Part shown: positions 34,429 through 44,385 of the stretch, piece by piece
Numbering within the stretch: position 1 is the first letter of the stretch
Layout of the letters: every line of letters starts with the position of its first letter
Assembly: GCF_000253295.1 (NCBI RefSeq)
Contig: NC_015717.1
Span: forward strand, 3,410,001-3,474,000
DNA from: Hyphomicrobium sp. MC1
GTDB lineage: Bacteria; Pseudomonadota; Alphaproteobacteria; Rhizobiales; Hyphomicrobiaceae
Length of the DNA: 64,000 nucleotides
Reading direction: 5' to 3'
Notes under the pieces: generated by a model
Database searches by the model: none
What the model saw: the letters and a program-made list of their open reading frames with translations, nothing else
Told to the model about the DNA's origin: nothing
Program-made: the position numbers and the translations under genes

Positions 34429-35358
34429 TCAGCACAGCGCCTTACGGCGCCAATCTCGCGGACACATTCCAACTTGATCAAGGAAGACTTGGCCGAAGTG
34501 ACTCTGACTGTCAAAGCCCACGCACGCAGCGACCTCGATAATTGTCATGTCACGCACCAGCAGCAGTTCCTTGGCGCGCTCAATGCGCAGGCCCACAAGC
34601 CAGCGATGCGGTGGCTTTCCGACGGCGGCTTTGAACGCCCTCACAAAATGAAATCGGCTCAGGCCGGCGGCGCTCGCGAGATCATCAAGCGAGATATCGT
34701 CTGCAAGGCGATCATGAACGAGCGAGAGGACACGGCGCAACTGCTTGGCAGTCAGCGCTCCGGCTCTATTTGTTGCTCCTTCAAAATTTCTTTGGCAATG
34801 GCGCAGCAGAATACGTCGCGCCAAAAGCTCCGCGGCCATATCGAAGAATATCGTCGAAATACTGCCGAAACGCGTCATTTCATCGGCAAGAGACAAGATG
34901 GTATGGCGTAGGTATACGTCATTGAATGCCATCCGATTCAGGATTTCTACGCGCCTTCTTCCAATGTCAGCAGCGACACCGTCGAGAAAATCCGCCCGCA
35001 GGAAAACATGGGCTTCTTCCGTCGGTTGATCCCAGCGCCAAATATTGCTTCGTCCCGCGGCCAAGATCATCGATTGGCCGGGCAGTACGCGCGCCTCGAC
35101 TTTTTCGCCGCCAAGGCGAGCCTCAATGCGCAAGGGCCCCGATAACGTCACCGAGATATAGTGAAATGGCAGCTCTGGTGCTTCGACCTCTTCGGCTAAA
35201 CCATCGAAATGAAAATGACCGACGGCAAGGACGGACGATGCCGCAAAACTTCGCTGGCGCGCGGGGCGCCCGCCCAGCTTGCCGATCCAAGCTTTCGCCG
35301 ATGAAATATCGGACCGCTCATCACAGAGGAGATTTTTATCGGTCATTGCTTTCATCAT
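34429..35358 (-). CDS. AraC family transcriptional regulator
   Basis: About 309 residues from the ATG at 35358; ATG codons at 35355 and 35346 are alternatives, and the ORF extends upstream only as the shadow of the divergent gene. The C-terminal pair of helix-turn-helix motifs is clear: ISLDDLASAAGLSRFHFVRAF and IIEVAACVGFDSQSHFGQVF, followed by GMCPRDWRR. The N-terminal half is an AraC-type ligand domain. It is near the two-component monooxygenase operon on the same strand and divergent from an XRE-cupin regulator. Confidence 0.88.
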   Translation of the reverse strand: MMKAMTDKNLLCDERSDISSAKAWIGKLGGRPARQRSFAASSVLAVGHFHFDGLAEEVEAPELPFHYISVTLSGPLRIEARLGGEKVEARVLPGQSMILAAGRSNIWRWDQPTEEAHVFLRADFLDGVAADIGRRRVEILNRMAFNDVYLRHTILSLADEMTRFGSISTIFFDMAAELLARRILLRHCQRNFEGATNRAGALTAKQLRRVLSLVHDRLADDISLDDLASAAGLSRFHFVRAFKAAVGKPPHRWLVGLRIERAKELLLVRDMTIIEVAACVGFDSQSHFGQVFLDQVGMCPRDWRRKALC

Positions 35359-35434
35359 ATCGAAATTATGCCTTGCAAATTTCGATAGACAAGATGAAAA
35401 TTTATGCACGAACAAGGAATGGCGGAATAAAGCA

Positions 35435-36046
35435 GTGAAACTCAACGACGGCTCGGCTGCTGCTTCGGACAGCCAAGATGAGGACCTGACGCCAACGCAG
35501 GTGGGCGCCGAGATTCGCGATCTTCGGAAGGCCAAGCGCCTGACGATCAAAGAACTCTCTCTGGCCGCATCGGTATCAGTCGGACACTTGAGCGAAATCG
35601 AGCGCGGCATCGCATCACCCAGCATCAAGACGCTCAAAGACATTGCGAAGGCACTTAGCGTCACGATCGGCTGGTTTCTTCATAATGCCGAGGGCTGCGA
35701 TCCGGCCGAGCGGGAGCACATCGTCCGAGCGGATAATCGCCGTATCTTGCGTTTTGCCTCCGGCGTCACAGACGAATTGCTATCTCCGAACTTGCGCGGA
35801 CAGCTCGAACTGGTGATGTCGCGCTTCCCCCCGGGCACCGCCGAAGCTGAGCCAGCTTACTCCCATCAAGGCGAAGAAGCGGGGCTCGTCCTTTCGGGCT
35901 CGTTCGAACTGTGGATCGGAGAACAACACTTCACGTTACAGGCAGGAGACAGCTTCAGCTTTCCGTCGACGACGCCACATCGCTATAGCAATCCCGGAGA
36001 CGTCGAAGCCGTCGTTATTTGGGCGATCACACCACCCACGTACTGA
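35435..36046 (+). CDS. XRE-family regulator with C-terminal cupin
   Basis: About 203 residues from a GTG at 35435 preceded by GGCGGAA. The helix-turn-helix is IKELSLAASVSVGHLSEIERG, with SPSIKTLKDIAKAL. The cupin (SHQGEEAGLVLSGSFELWIG, LQAGDSFSFPSTTPHRYSNPG) binds a small ligand or metal. Proteins of this build (PuuR-like) often control polyamine, amino-acid or aldehyde catabolism. It is divergent from the AraC gene and convergent with a second XRE-cupin gene. Confidence 0.87.
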   Translation: MKLNDGSAAASDSQDEDLTPTQVGAEIRDLRKAKRLTIKELSLAASVSVGHLSEIERGIASPSIKTLKDIAKALSVTIGWFLHNAEGCDPAEREHIVRADNRRILRFASGVTDELLSPNLRGQLELVMSRFPPGTAEAEPAYSHQGEEAGLVLSGSFELWIGEQHFTLQAGDSFSFPSTTPHRYSNPGDVEAVVIWAITPPTY

Positions 36047-36086
36047 GAGCAGGCCGAGCGGCGCGCAACTTAAATAAGAGCCGCCG

Positions 36087-36704
36087 TCAAATAATCGGAG
36101 GCGTGCAGGCGCAGGCAATGACGGCGACCGTTTTTCCGACATTGCGAAGGCGGTAAGGCACCCTGCCGAAAAGCTGGTAGCCGCCGCCTTTCGTCAGACG
36201 CCGCACCTCGCCGCCAGCTTCGACTTCGATCGAACCTTCAATGACGATAACTGCGGTTTCGCCCTCAAAGACAATCGGATCGTCACCTGTACCCGCGCCG
36301 GGCTTATAGCGCTCAATGAACATTTGAAGCTTCTTTTCACGGCGCTCACCCGCAAGCACACGGAGATCTGCTGCACCTCTCGAAACAACGGCCAGGTCCC
36401 CCTCGTCGTAGAAAAGTGCGTTTTTCTGCGAGACGGGTAAGGCGAAGAAATCGGCCAGCGAGATCGGGATCGACGTGAGCAAGCGATGAAGAGATGCGAG
36501 CGATGGAGCATGCGTCTCCTGCTCGATCATAGATACTGTAGCGTTCGTCACGCCGGCGCGCTTGGCAAGCTCTCGCTGGGAAAGGCCTGCGGCCTCCCGC
36601 ACAGCCTTAAGCCTCGAACCGACCGCAAGCTCGCTTGCCTCTTCGCGGGAGCGTGTCTTCGTCTTGTCTTCACGTTTTGACGTTTTCGCTTGAGCCATCG
36701 TCAT
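36087..36704 (-). CDS. XRE-family regulator with C-terminal cupin (second copy type)
   Basis: 205 residues. A basic, charged N-terminal tail (about 1-25) precedes the helix-turn-helix LSQRELAKRAGVTNATVSMIEQ. The C-terminal cupin has PIVFEGETAVIVIEGSIEVEA and GRVPYRLRNVG. This is the PuuR architecture, whose E. coli member represses putrescine catabolism, including an aldehyde dehydrogenase. Here it is divergent from an aldehyde dehydrogenase gene, so that gene is the likely target. The upstream region 36705-36898 would hold both promoters. Confidence 0.87.
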   Translation of the reverse strand: MTMAQAKTSKREDKTKTRSREEASELAVGSRLKAVREAAGLSQRELAKRAGVTNATVSMIEQETHAPSLASLHRLLTSIPISLADFFALPVSQKNALFYDEGDLAVVSRGAADLRVLAGERREKKLQMFIERYKPGAGTGDDPIVFEGETAVIVIEGSIEVEAGGEVRRLTKGGGYQLFGRVPYRLRNVGKTVAVIACACTPPII

Positions 36705-36898
36705 TCACTTCTGCGGCGCGCTTCTGATGCATCGCTTGCTTTGCCGAAGCAGCAAGACATCGTTCGTGATCACGTTTCAATCGGGCGGTCAACGGCTCGG
36801 CTAAGATAGAACAGAGCCGCTTGCCTGTTCAAATTTTTATGTCATTATGTTCGATAGTTTTAACGACCGTCGCTTTCAGCGTGAGAAGGAGGAGCGGC

Positions 36899-38407
36899 AT
36901 GGCGGCTCAAAACGACTTTGCGTATTTGTCGAACAAGATCTACGTGGGCGGCGAATTTGTCGTCAGTCGGGCGACCGAGCATTTCAATGTTATCGATCCG
37001 GCGACCGAAGAAATTCTCGGATCGATTGCTGATTGCCCCGATGACGAAATCGACGAGGCTCTCGACATCGCAACTGCCGCCCGCAAAGTCTGGACGGCGA
37101 TAGACGCCAGAAGCCGCGCCGTCATTTTGCATGAGATTGCTGCACTCCTTCGCAAAGACAAGCGCCCCTATGCCGAGTGCTTGACGCGCGAAGAAGGCAA
37201 GCCGTTCAAGGAATCGGCGGATGAGGTCTCCTGGTGTGCAACCGCGATTGATTACTATGCTGAGCTCGCTCGTCACGAGACCGGACGTCTTGCCGGCGCA
37301 ACGGTTCCAGGACAATTCCATTTCAGCGTGAAAGAACCCCTCGGGACGATCGTCATCGTGCTGCCCTTCAATTATCCCCTCGTCCTTCTGTGCTGGGAGG
37401 CCGCTGCGGCTCTCGCCGCAGGGAATGCGGTCGTCATCAAGCCTCATGAGCAGACAAGCCTGACGACGCTCAAATTCATGGAAGTATTTACGGGACTTCC
37501 GCCAGGTCTGATCCAGGTGATCACGGGCGGAGCGCGCGTCGGTCAAAAACTCGTCGGCAGTTCGAAGACACATGGCGTGGCCTATACCGGCTCAGTCGCC
37601 GTCGGCCAAGCCGTAGCGCGGACGTGCGCGGAAAGTTTCAAGCCGTGTTTGGTTGAAGCTTCCGGCAATGATCCGTTCATCGTGATGCCATCTGCGCCGC
37701 TCGATATGGCAGTCCGGGGGGCCGCATTTGCTGCCTATCTCAACTGCGGACAAGTCTGCACATCGGCTGAGCGCTTTTACGTTCACGAGTCAATCCACGA
37801 TGCATTCGTCGACGGACTTGTTGCCGAGGCCCGCAAGCTTCGCATCGGCAATGGGCTGGGCGCCGTCGATCTCGGCCCGCTTGCGACGAGCAAGCAACGC
37901 GATCGATATGAAGGCTTGATCACACGCGCCCGGCAGCAAGGGGCCAAAGTCGCGACAGGCGGTGGCCGGCCGGCTGAACTCAACCGTGGCTGGTTCGTCG
38001 AACCGACAGTGCTCACCGATGTCACGCCCGATATGGAAATTCTCAACGAAGAACCATTCGGACCGGTAGCACCGATCTGCAAGGTGAAGAACTTCGATGA
38101 AGCCATCATGCTTGCCAATCGCTCTCGGTTTGGCCTCGGCTCCAACCTCTATTCCCTCGACATGGATGAAGCCTTCCGCGCCGTCCGGGAAATAGAATCG
38201 GGAATTCTTTGGGTGAATGCACCCCTACTCGATAATGACGCGCTGCCCTTCGGCGGCCGTAAGCTCTCCGGAAGCGGGCGGCAACTCGGCCCGGAAGGTT
38301 TGGCGCAATTTCAGAACACCAAGTTCGTGATGATCGACCCCAAGGCCTCCAACCAAGATTTCTGGTGGTTCCCCTATTCGAAAGCCGAGAGTTTCACTCC
38401 GGCTTGA
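36899..38407 (+). CDS. NAD(P)-dependent aldehyde dehydrogenase
   Basis: 502 residues from the ATG at 36899, which has AGGAGGAG upstream; the ORF opens 26 codons earlier without support. The ALDH fold shows VLPFNYPLVLLCWEAAAALA and AGNAVVIKPHE, the catalytic Glu region CLVEASGNDPF (variant of the usual LELGGKSP), the nucleophile Cys in NCGQVCTSAERF, and EEPFGPVAPI. The altered Glu loop suggests a less common subfamily. The substrate is an aldehyde of unknown kind; regulation by the divergent PuuR-like gene suggests an amine-derived aldehyde. A terminator follows. Confidence 0.88.
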   Translation: MAAQNDFAYLSNKIYVGGEFVVSRATEHFNVIDPATEEILGSIADCPDDEIDEALDIATAARKVWTAIDARSRAVILHEIAALLRKDKRPYAECLTREEGKPFKESADEVSWCATAIDYYAELARHETGRLAGATVPGQFHFSVKEPLGTIVIVLPFNYPLVLLCWEAAAALAAGNAVVIKPHEQTSLTTLKFMEVFTGLPPGLIQVITGGARVGQKLVGSSKTHGVAYTGSVAVGQAVARTCAESFKPCLVEASGNDPFIVMPSAPLDMAVRGAAFAAYLNCGQVCTSAERFYVHESIHDAFVDGLVAEARKLRIGNGLGAVDLGPLATSKQRDRYEGLITRARQQGAKVATGGGRPAELNRGWFVEPTVLTDVTPDMEILNEEPFGPVAPICKVKNFDEAIMLANRSRFGLGSNLYSLDMDEAFRAVREIESGILWVNAPLLDNDALPFGGRKLSGSGRQLGPEGLAQFQNTKFVMIDPKASNQDFWWFPYSKAESFTPA

Positions 38408-38438
38408 TTGCCGAGCGGCCAATCGAACTTCCCGACAG

Positions 38439-38466
38439 ATATGCCGCGGCGCAAGCTGCGGCATAT
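38439..38466 (+). terminator. Hairpin after the aldehyde dehydrogenase gene
   Basis: ATATGCCGC (38439-38447) and GCGGCATAT (38458-38466) form a perfect 9-base stem with a 10-base loop. It is followed by GCTTGTTAT; the U tract is weak. Confidence 0.5.
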
Positions 38467-38538
38467 GCTTGTTATAAATGGTGGGAATTTAAGTCGTGCT
38501 CGACGCTGCACCGACCTCCCCTTTCGAAAGCTGTATCA

Positions 38539-39102
38539 ATGAAAATTTTGCTCGTCATCGCTCATCCGCGTACCGACTCTCTTACCCATGCCGTCGCCAT
38601 GACCTTCTCCGAAGCAGCAACGAGCAACGGCCACGAGATTGAAATTGCCGATCTCGGTGCGGAAGGTTTTGATCCGGTGCTACACGAAGCGGACGAACCC
38701 GACTGGTCCAATCCCGACAAGAGCTATTCACCTGAGGTCCAGAGCGAAATGGCACGCATCGAGCGCAACGATGCGACGGTGATGGTGTTTCCCGTCTGGT
38801 GGTGGTCGATGCCGGCGCTTCTCAAGGGGTGGATAGACCGCGTCTGGAACAATGGATGGGCTTATGGCGATAAGACCTATCCTCACAAACGCGCTTGGAT
38901 GCTCGCCATCGCCGGCAGCGGCGCCGATACTTATGCAAAGCGCGGCTACGACCAGGCCATGCACACACAGCTCGACGTCGGCATTCTCAATTACTGCGGA
39001 GTTGCAGAGGCGCGCCTTGAAGTATTGTTTGGAGCGATCGAAGGCGCGCCGGGCCCCGCTGATATCCTGGCGAAGGCTCGGGAACTCGGCGGCGAATTCT
39101 AA
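38539..39102 (+). CDS. NAD(P)H quinone oxidoreductase, flavodoxin-like fold
   Basis: 187 residues from the ATG at 38539, where the family start MKILLVIAHPRTDSLTHAV begins; the ORF extends upstream without merit. Motifs VFPVWWWSMPALLKGWIDRVW and the WAYGD loop, with LDVGILNYCGV near the end, match NQO/MdaB/KefF-type flavoproteins that reduce quinones by two electrons. It lies behind the aldehyde dehydrogenase and converges on the DMGDH gene with only nine bases between stops. Confidence 0.85.
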   Translation: MKILLVIAHPRTDSLTHAVAMTFSEAATSNGHEIEIADLGAEGFDPVLHEADEPDWSNPDKSYSPEVQSEMARIERNDATVMVFPVWWWSMPALLKGWIDRVWNNGWAYGDKTYPHKRAWMLAIAGSGADTYAKRGYDQAMHTQLDVGILNYCGVAEARLEVLFGAIEGAPGPADILAKARELGGEF

Positions 39103-39111
39103 CGACAGCTG

Positions 39112-41562
39112 TTAGATTTTAATGCGCTCACCTTTGGGATCGTACCAGGGCGCAAACTGAGCGCGCGCCGGATAGCGCTCCCATGCGACCTCGATTTCGA
39201 ACGGTTCAGCCGAAAGCCAATCCTGCGTTACCCCGTCTTCGCACCGCACATAGCCCATGCCGAGCGAAGCACCGATGCAGTGTCCATATCCGCCGGACGT
39301 AATGGATCCAACGATCTTACCGCCGCGCAAGATCGGCTCCTCATGATACAGCATCGGAGCGTCCTTGCCTTCGAGTTGGATCTGAACGAGCTTTTTCTTT
39401 AGCGGCCCTTTCTCACGTTGCTTCAAAAGCGCGTCACGGCCAATGAAACCGCGCGGCTTGTCCCATGCCACCGCGAAACCGATTCCCGCTTCCAGCGGCG
39501 TATCGTCTTCGCCGATATCGTGACCCCAGTGCCGGTATCCCTTCTCCATGCGCAGAGAATTCATCGCGAAATAGCCAGCGTGCTTTAGGGCGAACGCCTC
39601 ACCGGCCTCGACAAGAACATCAAAAATGTGCTGCGCGAACTCGGCCTGCATCACGATCTCGAATCCGAGCTCTCCGACGAAGGTCACGCGGTTCACGCGC
39701 GCCTTTGCGTATCCGATCTCGATTTCCCGGCTGGCGCCGAACGGAAACGCGGCATTGGAGAGATCTTCATTCGTGATCGTACTCAGCAGAGCGCGCGACT
39801 TCGGCCCCATCAGAGCCAGCATCGGCAGTCCGGAAGACATATCGCGCGCGAAGACATGGGCATCTTTCGGCAAATGCCGCGTCAGCCATGCAAAATCCCG
39901 AACTTGCGAGGCAGCAATCGTGATGACAAGGAAGGACGTCTCCGACAGGCGCGTGACGGTCACGTCGGCTTCGATGCCTCCATGATCGTTGAGCCATTGC
40001 GTGTAAACAAGCTTTCCGATGGGAACGTCGACATCGTTAGCGCAGATTCGATTGAGCGCGGCACAAGCGTCACGCCCGTCCACGGCAAACTTCACGAAGC
40101 AACTATGATCAAACAGCGTGACGGCCTGGCGCGTGTGCCGACATTCGGCGGCGGCGAGATCAAACCAGTTCTGCCGCCCATAGCTGTAGACGATTTCGGG
40201 TCTGCTCCCCGGCGCACCAAAGAACCCCGGCCGCTCATAGCCGACGGCTTCGGTCATGAACGCGCCTTGCGCAATAAGGCGATCATGAAATGGACTGCGT
40301 CGAACGTTGCGCGCTGTCTCGAACTGGCGATAGGGCCAGTGCATATCGAAAAGCAAGCCGAGCGTTTCGGTGGTACGATCGTAAAGATACTTCTTATTCG
40401 ACTGAAACGGATGCATGCGCCGAACATCGACATCCGTCAGCTCGACCGGCGGCCGGCCATTCTTTATCCATTGCGACAAAGCTTTGCCGACGCCGCCAGA
40501 AGACAAGATGCCGACGGAGTTGAACCCGCAAGCGCAAAACAGATTTTCGATTTCCGGTGTTTCGCCAAGCAAATAACGATCGTCTGGTGTGAAACTCTCC
40601 GGACCGCAGAAAAAGAGCTGAATGCCTGCATTCGCCAACATCGGCACGCGATTCATGGCCATCTGCAGAATTGGCTCGAAATGCTCGAAGTCTTCCGGCA
40701 GAGAATCGAAACAAAACTCCGGCGAGATTCCGTTATGCCCCCAGGGCTTCGCCTGCTTCTCGAAACACCCGAGCAACAGCTTTCCGGCATCTTCCTTATA
40801 GTAGGCTTCTTCATCGGTGACGAACAGGACGGGAAGACCGAGCGGCAACCCTTCGAGCTGCTGAGTAACAATGTAGAAATGCTCGGCGGCATGCAGCGGC
40901 AGCGAAACACCGCTTAGGGCTGCAAAATCCCGCGACCACATTCCCCCAGAAATAACGACCTTATCAGCTCGGACTTCGCCGCGATCAGTTATTGCGCCGA
41001 CCGCGCGGCCGTTTTCAACGATAATGCGCTCAACACGGATGTTTTCTAGAATGGTGACTCCGGCATTGCGCGCGCCCTTTGCCATTGCCATCGTCACATC
41101 GACAGGATTGACCTGCCCGTCCTTCGGCATCCAGAGGCCGCCGACCAGACCGTCGATGTTCAAAGGCGACCAACGCTCTTTGATCTCTTCCGGTCGCAGA
41201 ACTTCGACGGGCAAACCGAAGTTACGTGCCATTGAGGCGCCACGTTTCAACTCTTCGAAGCGCCCATCGGCTTTTGCGACGCGAAGTGCACCGTTTTGCT
41301 TAAAGCCGGTCGCTTGTCCCGTCTCGGCTTCGAGATTGGTGAAAAGCTCGCCGGTATACTTCGCGAGTTCGGTCATGTTCCGCGTCGCGCGCAATTGCGT
41401 CACGAGACCGGCCGCATGCCAAGTGGTGCCGCAGGTCAACTGTTTTCGCTCGCATAGCATCACGTCCGAAATGCCGATCTTGGCGAGATGATAGGCAATC
41501 GAAACGCCCGCTACGCCACCGCCAACGATCAAAACTTCCACACGATTCCGGAACGACGTCAT
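39112..41562 (-). CDS. Dimethylglycine/sarcosine dehydrogenase-like FAD and folate enzyme
   Basis: 816 residues from the ATG at 41562 (AGGA twelve bases upstream). The N-terminal DAO domain has VLIVGGGVAGVSIAYHLAK and the CGTTWHAAGL motif whose histidine carries covalent FAD in DMGDH and sarcosine dehydrogenase. An FAO_M linker (VRRSPFHDRL) leads to a C-terminal aminomethyltransferase-like (GCV_T) domain with GELGFEI and NSLRMEKGYRHWG. Such enzymes demethylate N-methyl amino acids and pass the one-carbon unit to tetrahydrofolate. The ABC importer downstream on the same strand probably brings the substrate. Fits a methylotroph feeding on betaine-type compounds. Confidence 0.87.
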   Translation of the reverse strand: MTSFRNRVEVLIVGGGVAGVSIAYHLAKIGISDVMLCERKQLTCGTTWHAAGLVTQLRATRNMTELAKYTGELFTNLEAETGQATGFKQNGALRVAKADGRFEELKRGASMARNFGLPVEVLRPEEIKERWSPLNIDGLVGGLWMPKDGQVNPVDVTMAMAKGARNAGVTILENIRVERIIVENGRAVGAITDRGEVRADKVVISGGMWSRDFAALSGVSLPLHAAEHFYIVTQQLEGLPLGLPVLFVTDEEAYYKEDAGKLLLGCFEKQAKPWGHNGISPEFCFDSLPEDFEHFEPILQMAMNRVPMLANAGIQLFFCGPESFTPDDRYLLGETPEIENLFCACGFNSVGILSSGGVGKALSQWIKNGRPPVELTDVDVRRMHPFQSNKKYLYDRTTETLGLLFDMHWPYRQFETARNVRRSPFHDRLIAQGAFMTEAVGYERPGFFGAPGSRPEIVYSYGRQNWFDLAAAECRHTRQAVTLFDHSCFVKFAVDGRDACAALNRICANDVDVPIGKLVYTQWLNDHGGIEADVTVTRLSETSFLVITIAASQVRDFAWLTRHLPKDAHVFARDMSSGLPMLALMGPKSRALLSTITNEDLSNAAFPFGASREIEIGYAKARVNRVTFVGELGFEIVMQAEFAQHIFDVLVEAGEAFALKHAGYFAMNSLRMEKGYRHWGHDIGEDDTPLEAGIGFAVAWDKPRGFIGRDALLKQREKGPLKKKLVQIQLEGKDAPMLYHEEPILRGGKIVGSITSGGYGHCIGASLGMGYVRCEDGVTQDWLSAEPFEIEVAWERYPARAQFAPWYDPKGERIKI

Positions 41563-41684
41563 TTGATCCGTCCTGCTACGATCAATTCCCAAGAAAGGGA
41601 CAATCTACGTAGAAGTCGAAATTTTCAATTCATTTTTTCACATATGTGATTTTAATAATTGCATTGCATCAAAATATCGAAATT

Positions 41685-42488
41685 CTACTTCCGTCGCGCC
41701 ATTGCATACCACACGTACGCAATGCCGATGGTGGTGAAGACGGAGGCGGCAAGAACGAAGGAGGCGACAGCTATTTGCGGAGAAGCGCTCGACCTGAGAG
41801 ACAGCCACAACATGACAGGCAACGTCTGAGTTTCACGCGTCGTCAGGAACAGCGCCATGATGAATTCGTTGAGCGAGGTGATGAACGAGAAGAGCGCTGC
41901 CGAAACAATTCCGGTTATCGCCACCGGTACGATGACGTTAAAAAAAGCCCTGAGCGGCGGCGCTCCGAGATCTCCCGCAGCTTCGACGAGACTCTTATCG
42001 AGCGTCTCGAACGTCGGCACGAGAACCGTGATTGCGAGCGGAAGAGCCCAAAGCGTGTGGGCGCAGGCCACGAGAATTTTCGAGCCGAAAAGCTCGGAGC
42101 CAAAGACGGTGATCGAACCAAGCCCCATCGCTACCGCGATGCCGAGTACGAGACCCGGCACAAACAGCGGAATGATCATCAAGGTCTGCAGCAATGGCCG
42201 GTTGCGATGGCTATGAGCCAGGGCGTAAGCGGTCGGCAGCGCCAGAACAAGCGCCATGACCGTCGTCATGGCCGCAATCTCAAGGGAGTTCCACGCCGCA
42301 TTGATCCACTGAGAATCATTGAAGAACTCTCCGAACCAACGCAGCGAGAACCCCCGGATAGGAAAGCGGATGACGTTGTCGTTGCTGAACGCCATCACCG
42401 CCGTTACGCAGATCGGAATGAGAACGTAAAGCGCAAAGAACGAGGCGAAGATGCGATGGAGATAGCGGTAGGCACGCTCCTCAAACAT
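41685..42488 (-). CDS. ABC transporter permease, PotC-like
   Basis: 267 residues with six hydrophobic helices. The permease EAA loop is visible (TLDKSLVEAAGDLGAPPLRAFFNVIVP). It is the second inner-membrane subunit of a spermidine/putrescine-type importer. Its start overlaps the end of the partner permease gene by eight bases. With the SBP, ATPase and PotB-like genes it makes a complete four-gene importer. Confidence 0.88.
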   Translation of the reverse strand: MFEERAYRYLHRIFASFFALYVLIPICVTAVMAFSNDNVIRFPIRGFSLRWFGEFFNDSQWINAAWNSLEIAAMTTVMALVLALPTAYALAHSHRNRPLLQTLMIIPLFVPGLVLGIAVAMGLGSITVFGSELFGSKILVACAHTLWALPLAITVLVPTFETLDKSLVEAAGDLGAPPLRAFFNVIVPVAITGIVSAALFSFITSLNEFIMALFLTTRETQTLPVMLWLSLRSSASPQIAVASFVLAASVFTTIGIAYVWYAMARRK

Positions 42489-43371
42489 AACGGCGGCCTT
42501 TCCTATGGCGCAGCCACTGCGTCAGCAATGCCGCCATGGCGATAATCAAAATCAAGACGACCGAAAGTGCCGCCGCCATCGGCCAATTGCGCCGCGTCAG
42601 CATCTGGAGCTGAATTTCATAAGGTACGGTCCAAAGCGAATCTGGTCCGAGCGCATTGGTCGTTGCGTAAATGCCCATCGTGAAAACGAAAGCCTGCGTA
42701 AACGCCGCCGCGATACCGCCCTTCGCCAGAGGGAGCAGAACAGTAAAGAAAGTCCGCATCGGCGAGGCGCCAAGATCCGCGCTTGCGGTCAGCAGGTTAC
42801 GATCAATACCGTTTAGCACGCTCAGGATCGAGAAGAAGCAATACGACACTGAGATGTAGGAAAGTCCGACGACGGCCGCGATCTCGGTTCCGAGCAGATT
42901 GACCTTCTGGTCGCTGAGACCAGTCGAAACAAGAAAATATGAAAAGAGACCGTTGAACGGAAAGAACATGCGCCAGCCGATAATGACGGAAACTTCCGAT
43001 ATCAGCATCGGTGCGAGCGCGATCGCGAGAAAGATTGTGCGCGCTCCGCCGTCCCGGAGCCAGACGAACTGCGCAAAGAAAAATGCCGCAACGACCGTGA
43101 TGACTGCGGTTACAAGCGAGATGTAGAGCGTCTTGCCAATTTCCGTGAGATACAGAGGATTGGTCAGCACTTCGATGTAGTTATTGAGCGTCCACGCTTC
43201 GACATAGACATTGGCGCCTGTATGGTCGTTAAAGCTCATACGCAAGAGGTAGAGCAGTGGCCAGCCGAAAATGACGATGAGAAACAAAAGCGCCGGAACC
43301 AATAGCCAGGGGATACCTGCGCTTGCTGCGAAAATGCCCGGTCGGCGACCGATCACGTCGAAGCTCGCCAT
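42481..43371 (-). CDS. ABC transporter permease, PotB-like
   Basis: 296 residues, six membrane helices, with an EAA loop LLTASADLGASPMRTFFTVLLP. An N-terminal cytoplasmic stretch precedes the first helix (WLLVPALLFLIVIFGWPLLYLL). It begins at the last base of the ATPase ORF and overlaps the PotC-like gene, so the operon is tightly packed. The substrate is inferred from the adjacent DMGDH-like gene to be a methylated amine or betaine-like compound, though polyamines are equally compatible with the family. Confidence 0.88.
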   Translation of the reverse strand: MASFDVIGRRPGIFAASAGIPWLLVPALLFLIVIFGWPLLYLLRMSFNDHTGANVYVEAWTLNNYIEVLTNPLYLTEIGKTLYISLVTAVITVVAAFFFAQFVWLRDGGARTIFLAIALAPMLISEVSVIIGWRMFFPFNGLFSYFLVSTGLSDQKVNLLGTEIAAVVGLSYISVSYCFFSILSVLNGIDRNLLTASADLGASPMRTFFTVLLPLAKGGIAAAFTQAFVFTMGIYATTNALGPDSLWTVPYEIQLQMLTRRNWPMAAALSVVLILIIAMAALLTQWLRHRKGRRYV

Positions 43372-44378
43372 TATGATAACGGGAAAAAAGTTGCGTCGGC
43401 GCTTCTCCAGCCAATCTTGATCATGTGATCAGGACCGACCTCAGGCACCTTGGCGCTATCGAAGAAAAGCGCGCCGTGTTCGGTTTCAGCATGGATGCGA
43501 TAGCTGCCGCCGAGATATTCGATTGACGTGACGCGCCCTATCAGAACGTTCTCTGCACCGGCACCGTTCACGAGCTTGAGGTTTGTCGGACGGATGAAGA
43601 GACGCTTGTTGGCCGTGCCGTCATCAAGACCGCCGATCACGGCAGCCGGCAGCGCCAGCGAGCACGATTCTCCGACAAACGTGTAGACGAACTCGCTGGT
43701 CGGTTGCTCGAAGATTTCGATCGGCGTGCCGATCTGTTCGATTCGTCCCTTATTCATGACCGCGATGCGGTCGGACAGCGCCATCGCCTCGCTCTGGTCA
43801 TGCGTCACGAACACGGCCGTGAAGCCAAGCTCTTCGTGTAGGCGGTGGATCTCGGAACGAAGCTCAAGCTTGAGCTTCAGATCGAGGGCGCTCATCGGCT
43901 CGTCGAACAGCAGAATGCTCGGCTCGACGACCATGGCACGTGCGAGAGCCACGCGTTGGCGCTGCCCTCCCGACATTTCAGCCGGATAGCGGCCACCGAA
44001 GGCCGCCATCCGCACAACATCGAGAATGCGTGTCACCCGCGGCGCGATATCGCCAGACGGCACGCCGCGCATTTTCAAGCCGTAGGCGACGTTCTCCGCA
44101 ACGGTCAGATGCGGAAACAATGCCCCCGATTGAAATACTGTTGCCGTGTCGCGCTTGTAGCTCGGCAGGCGATCGACCCTGCGGCCCATCAGTTCGATGA
44201 CGCCGCTGTCAGGACGGTCCATCCCGCCGATAAGACGGAGCGTCGTCGTCTTTCCGCAACCGCTCGGACCGAGCAGCGTGAGAAATTCACCCTGCTCGAC
44301 CACGAGATTGATCTCGTCAACGGCGGCGTGACCACCGTAACGTTTGACAACACGTTCCAGCCGAAGTGCACAAACCAT
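43371..44378 (-). CDS. ABC transporter ATP-binding protein, PotA-like
   Basis: 335 residues. Walker A GPSGCGKTTTLRLIG, Q-loop TVFQSGALFPHLTV, signature MSGGQRQRVALARA, Walker B SILLFDEPMSALD, and the H-loop VFVTHDQSEA are all intact. A C-terminal TOBE-type beta domain (GRVTSIEYLGGSYRIHAE) follows, as in PotA and other polyamine/iron importers. It is encoded seven bases after the binding-protein gene. Confidence 0.92.
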   Translation of the reverse strand: MVCALRLERVVKRYGGHAAVDEINLVVEQGEFLTLLGPSGCGKTTTLRLIGGMDRPDSGVIELMGRRVDRLPSYKRDTATVFQSGALFPHLTVAENVAYGLKMRGVPSGDIAPRVTRILDVVRMAAFGGRYPAEMSGGQRQRVALARAMVVEPSILLFDEPMSALDLKLKLELRSEIHRLHEELGFTAVFVTHDQSEAMALSDRIAVMNKGRIEQIGTPIEIFEQPTSEFVYTFVGESCSLALPAAVIGGLDDGTANKRLFIRPTNLKLVNGAGAENVLIGRVTSIEYLGGSYRIHAETEHGALFFDSAKVPEVGPDHMIKIGWRSADATFFPLS

Positions 44379-44385
44379 TCTCGCG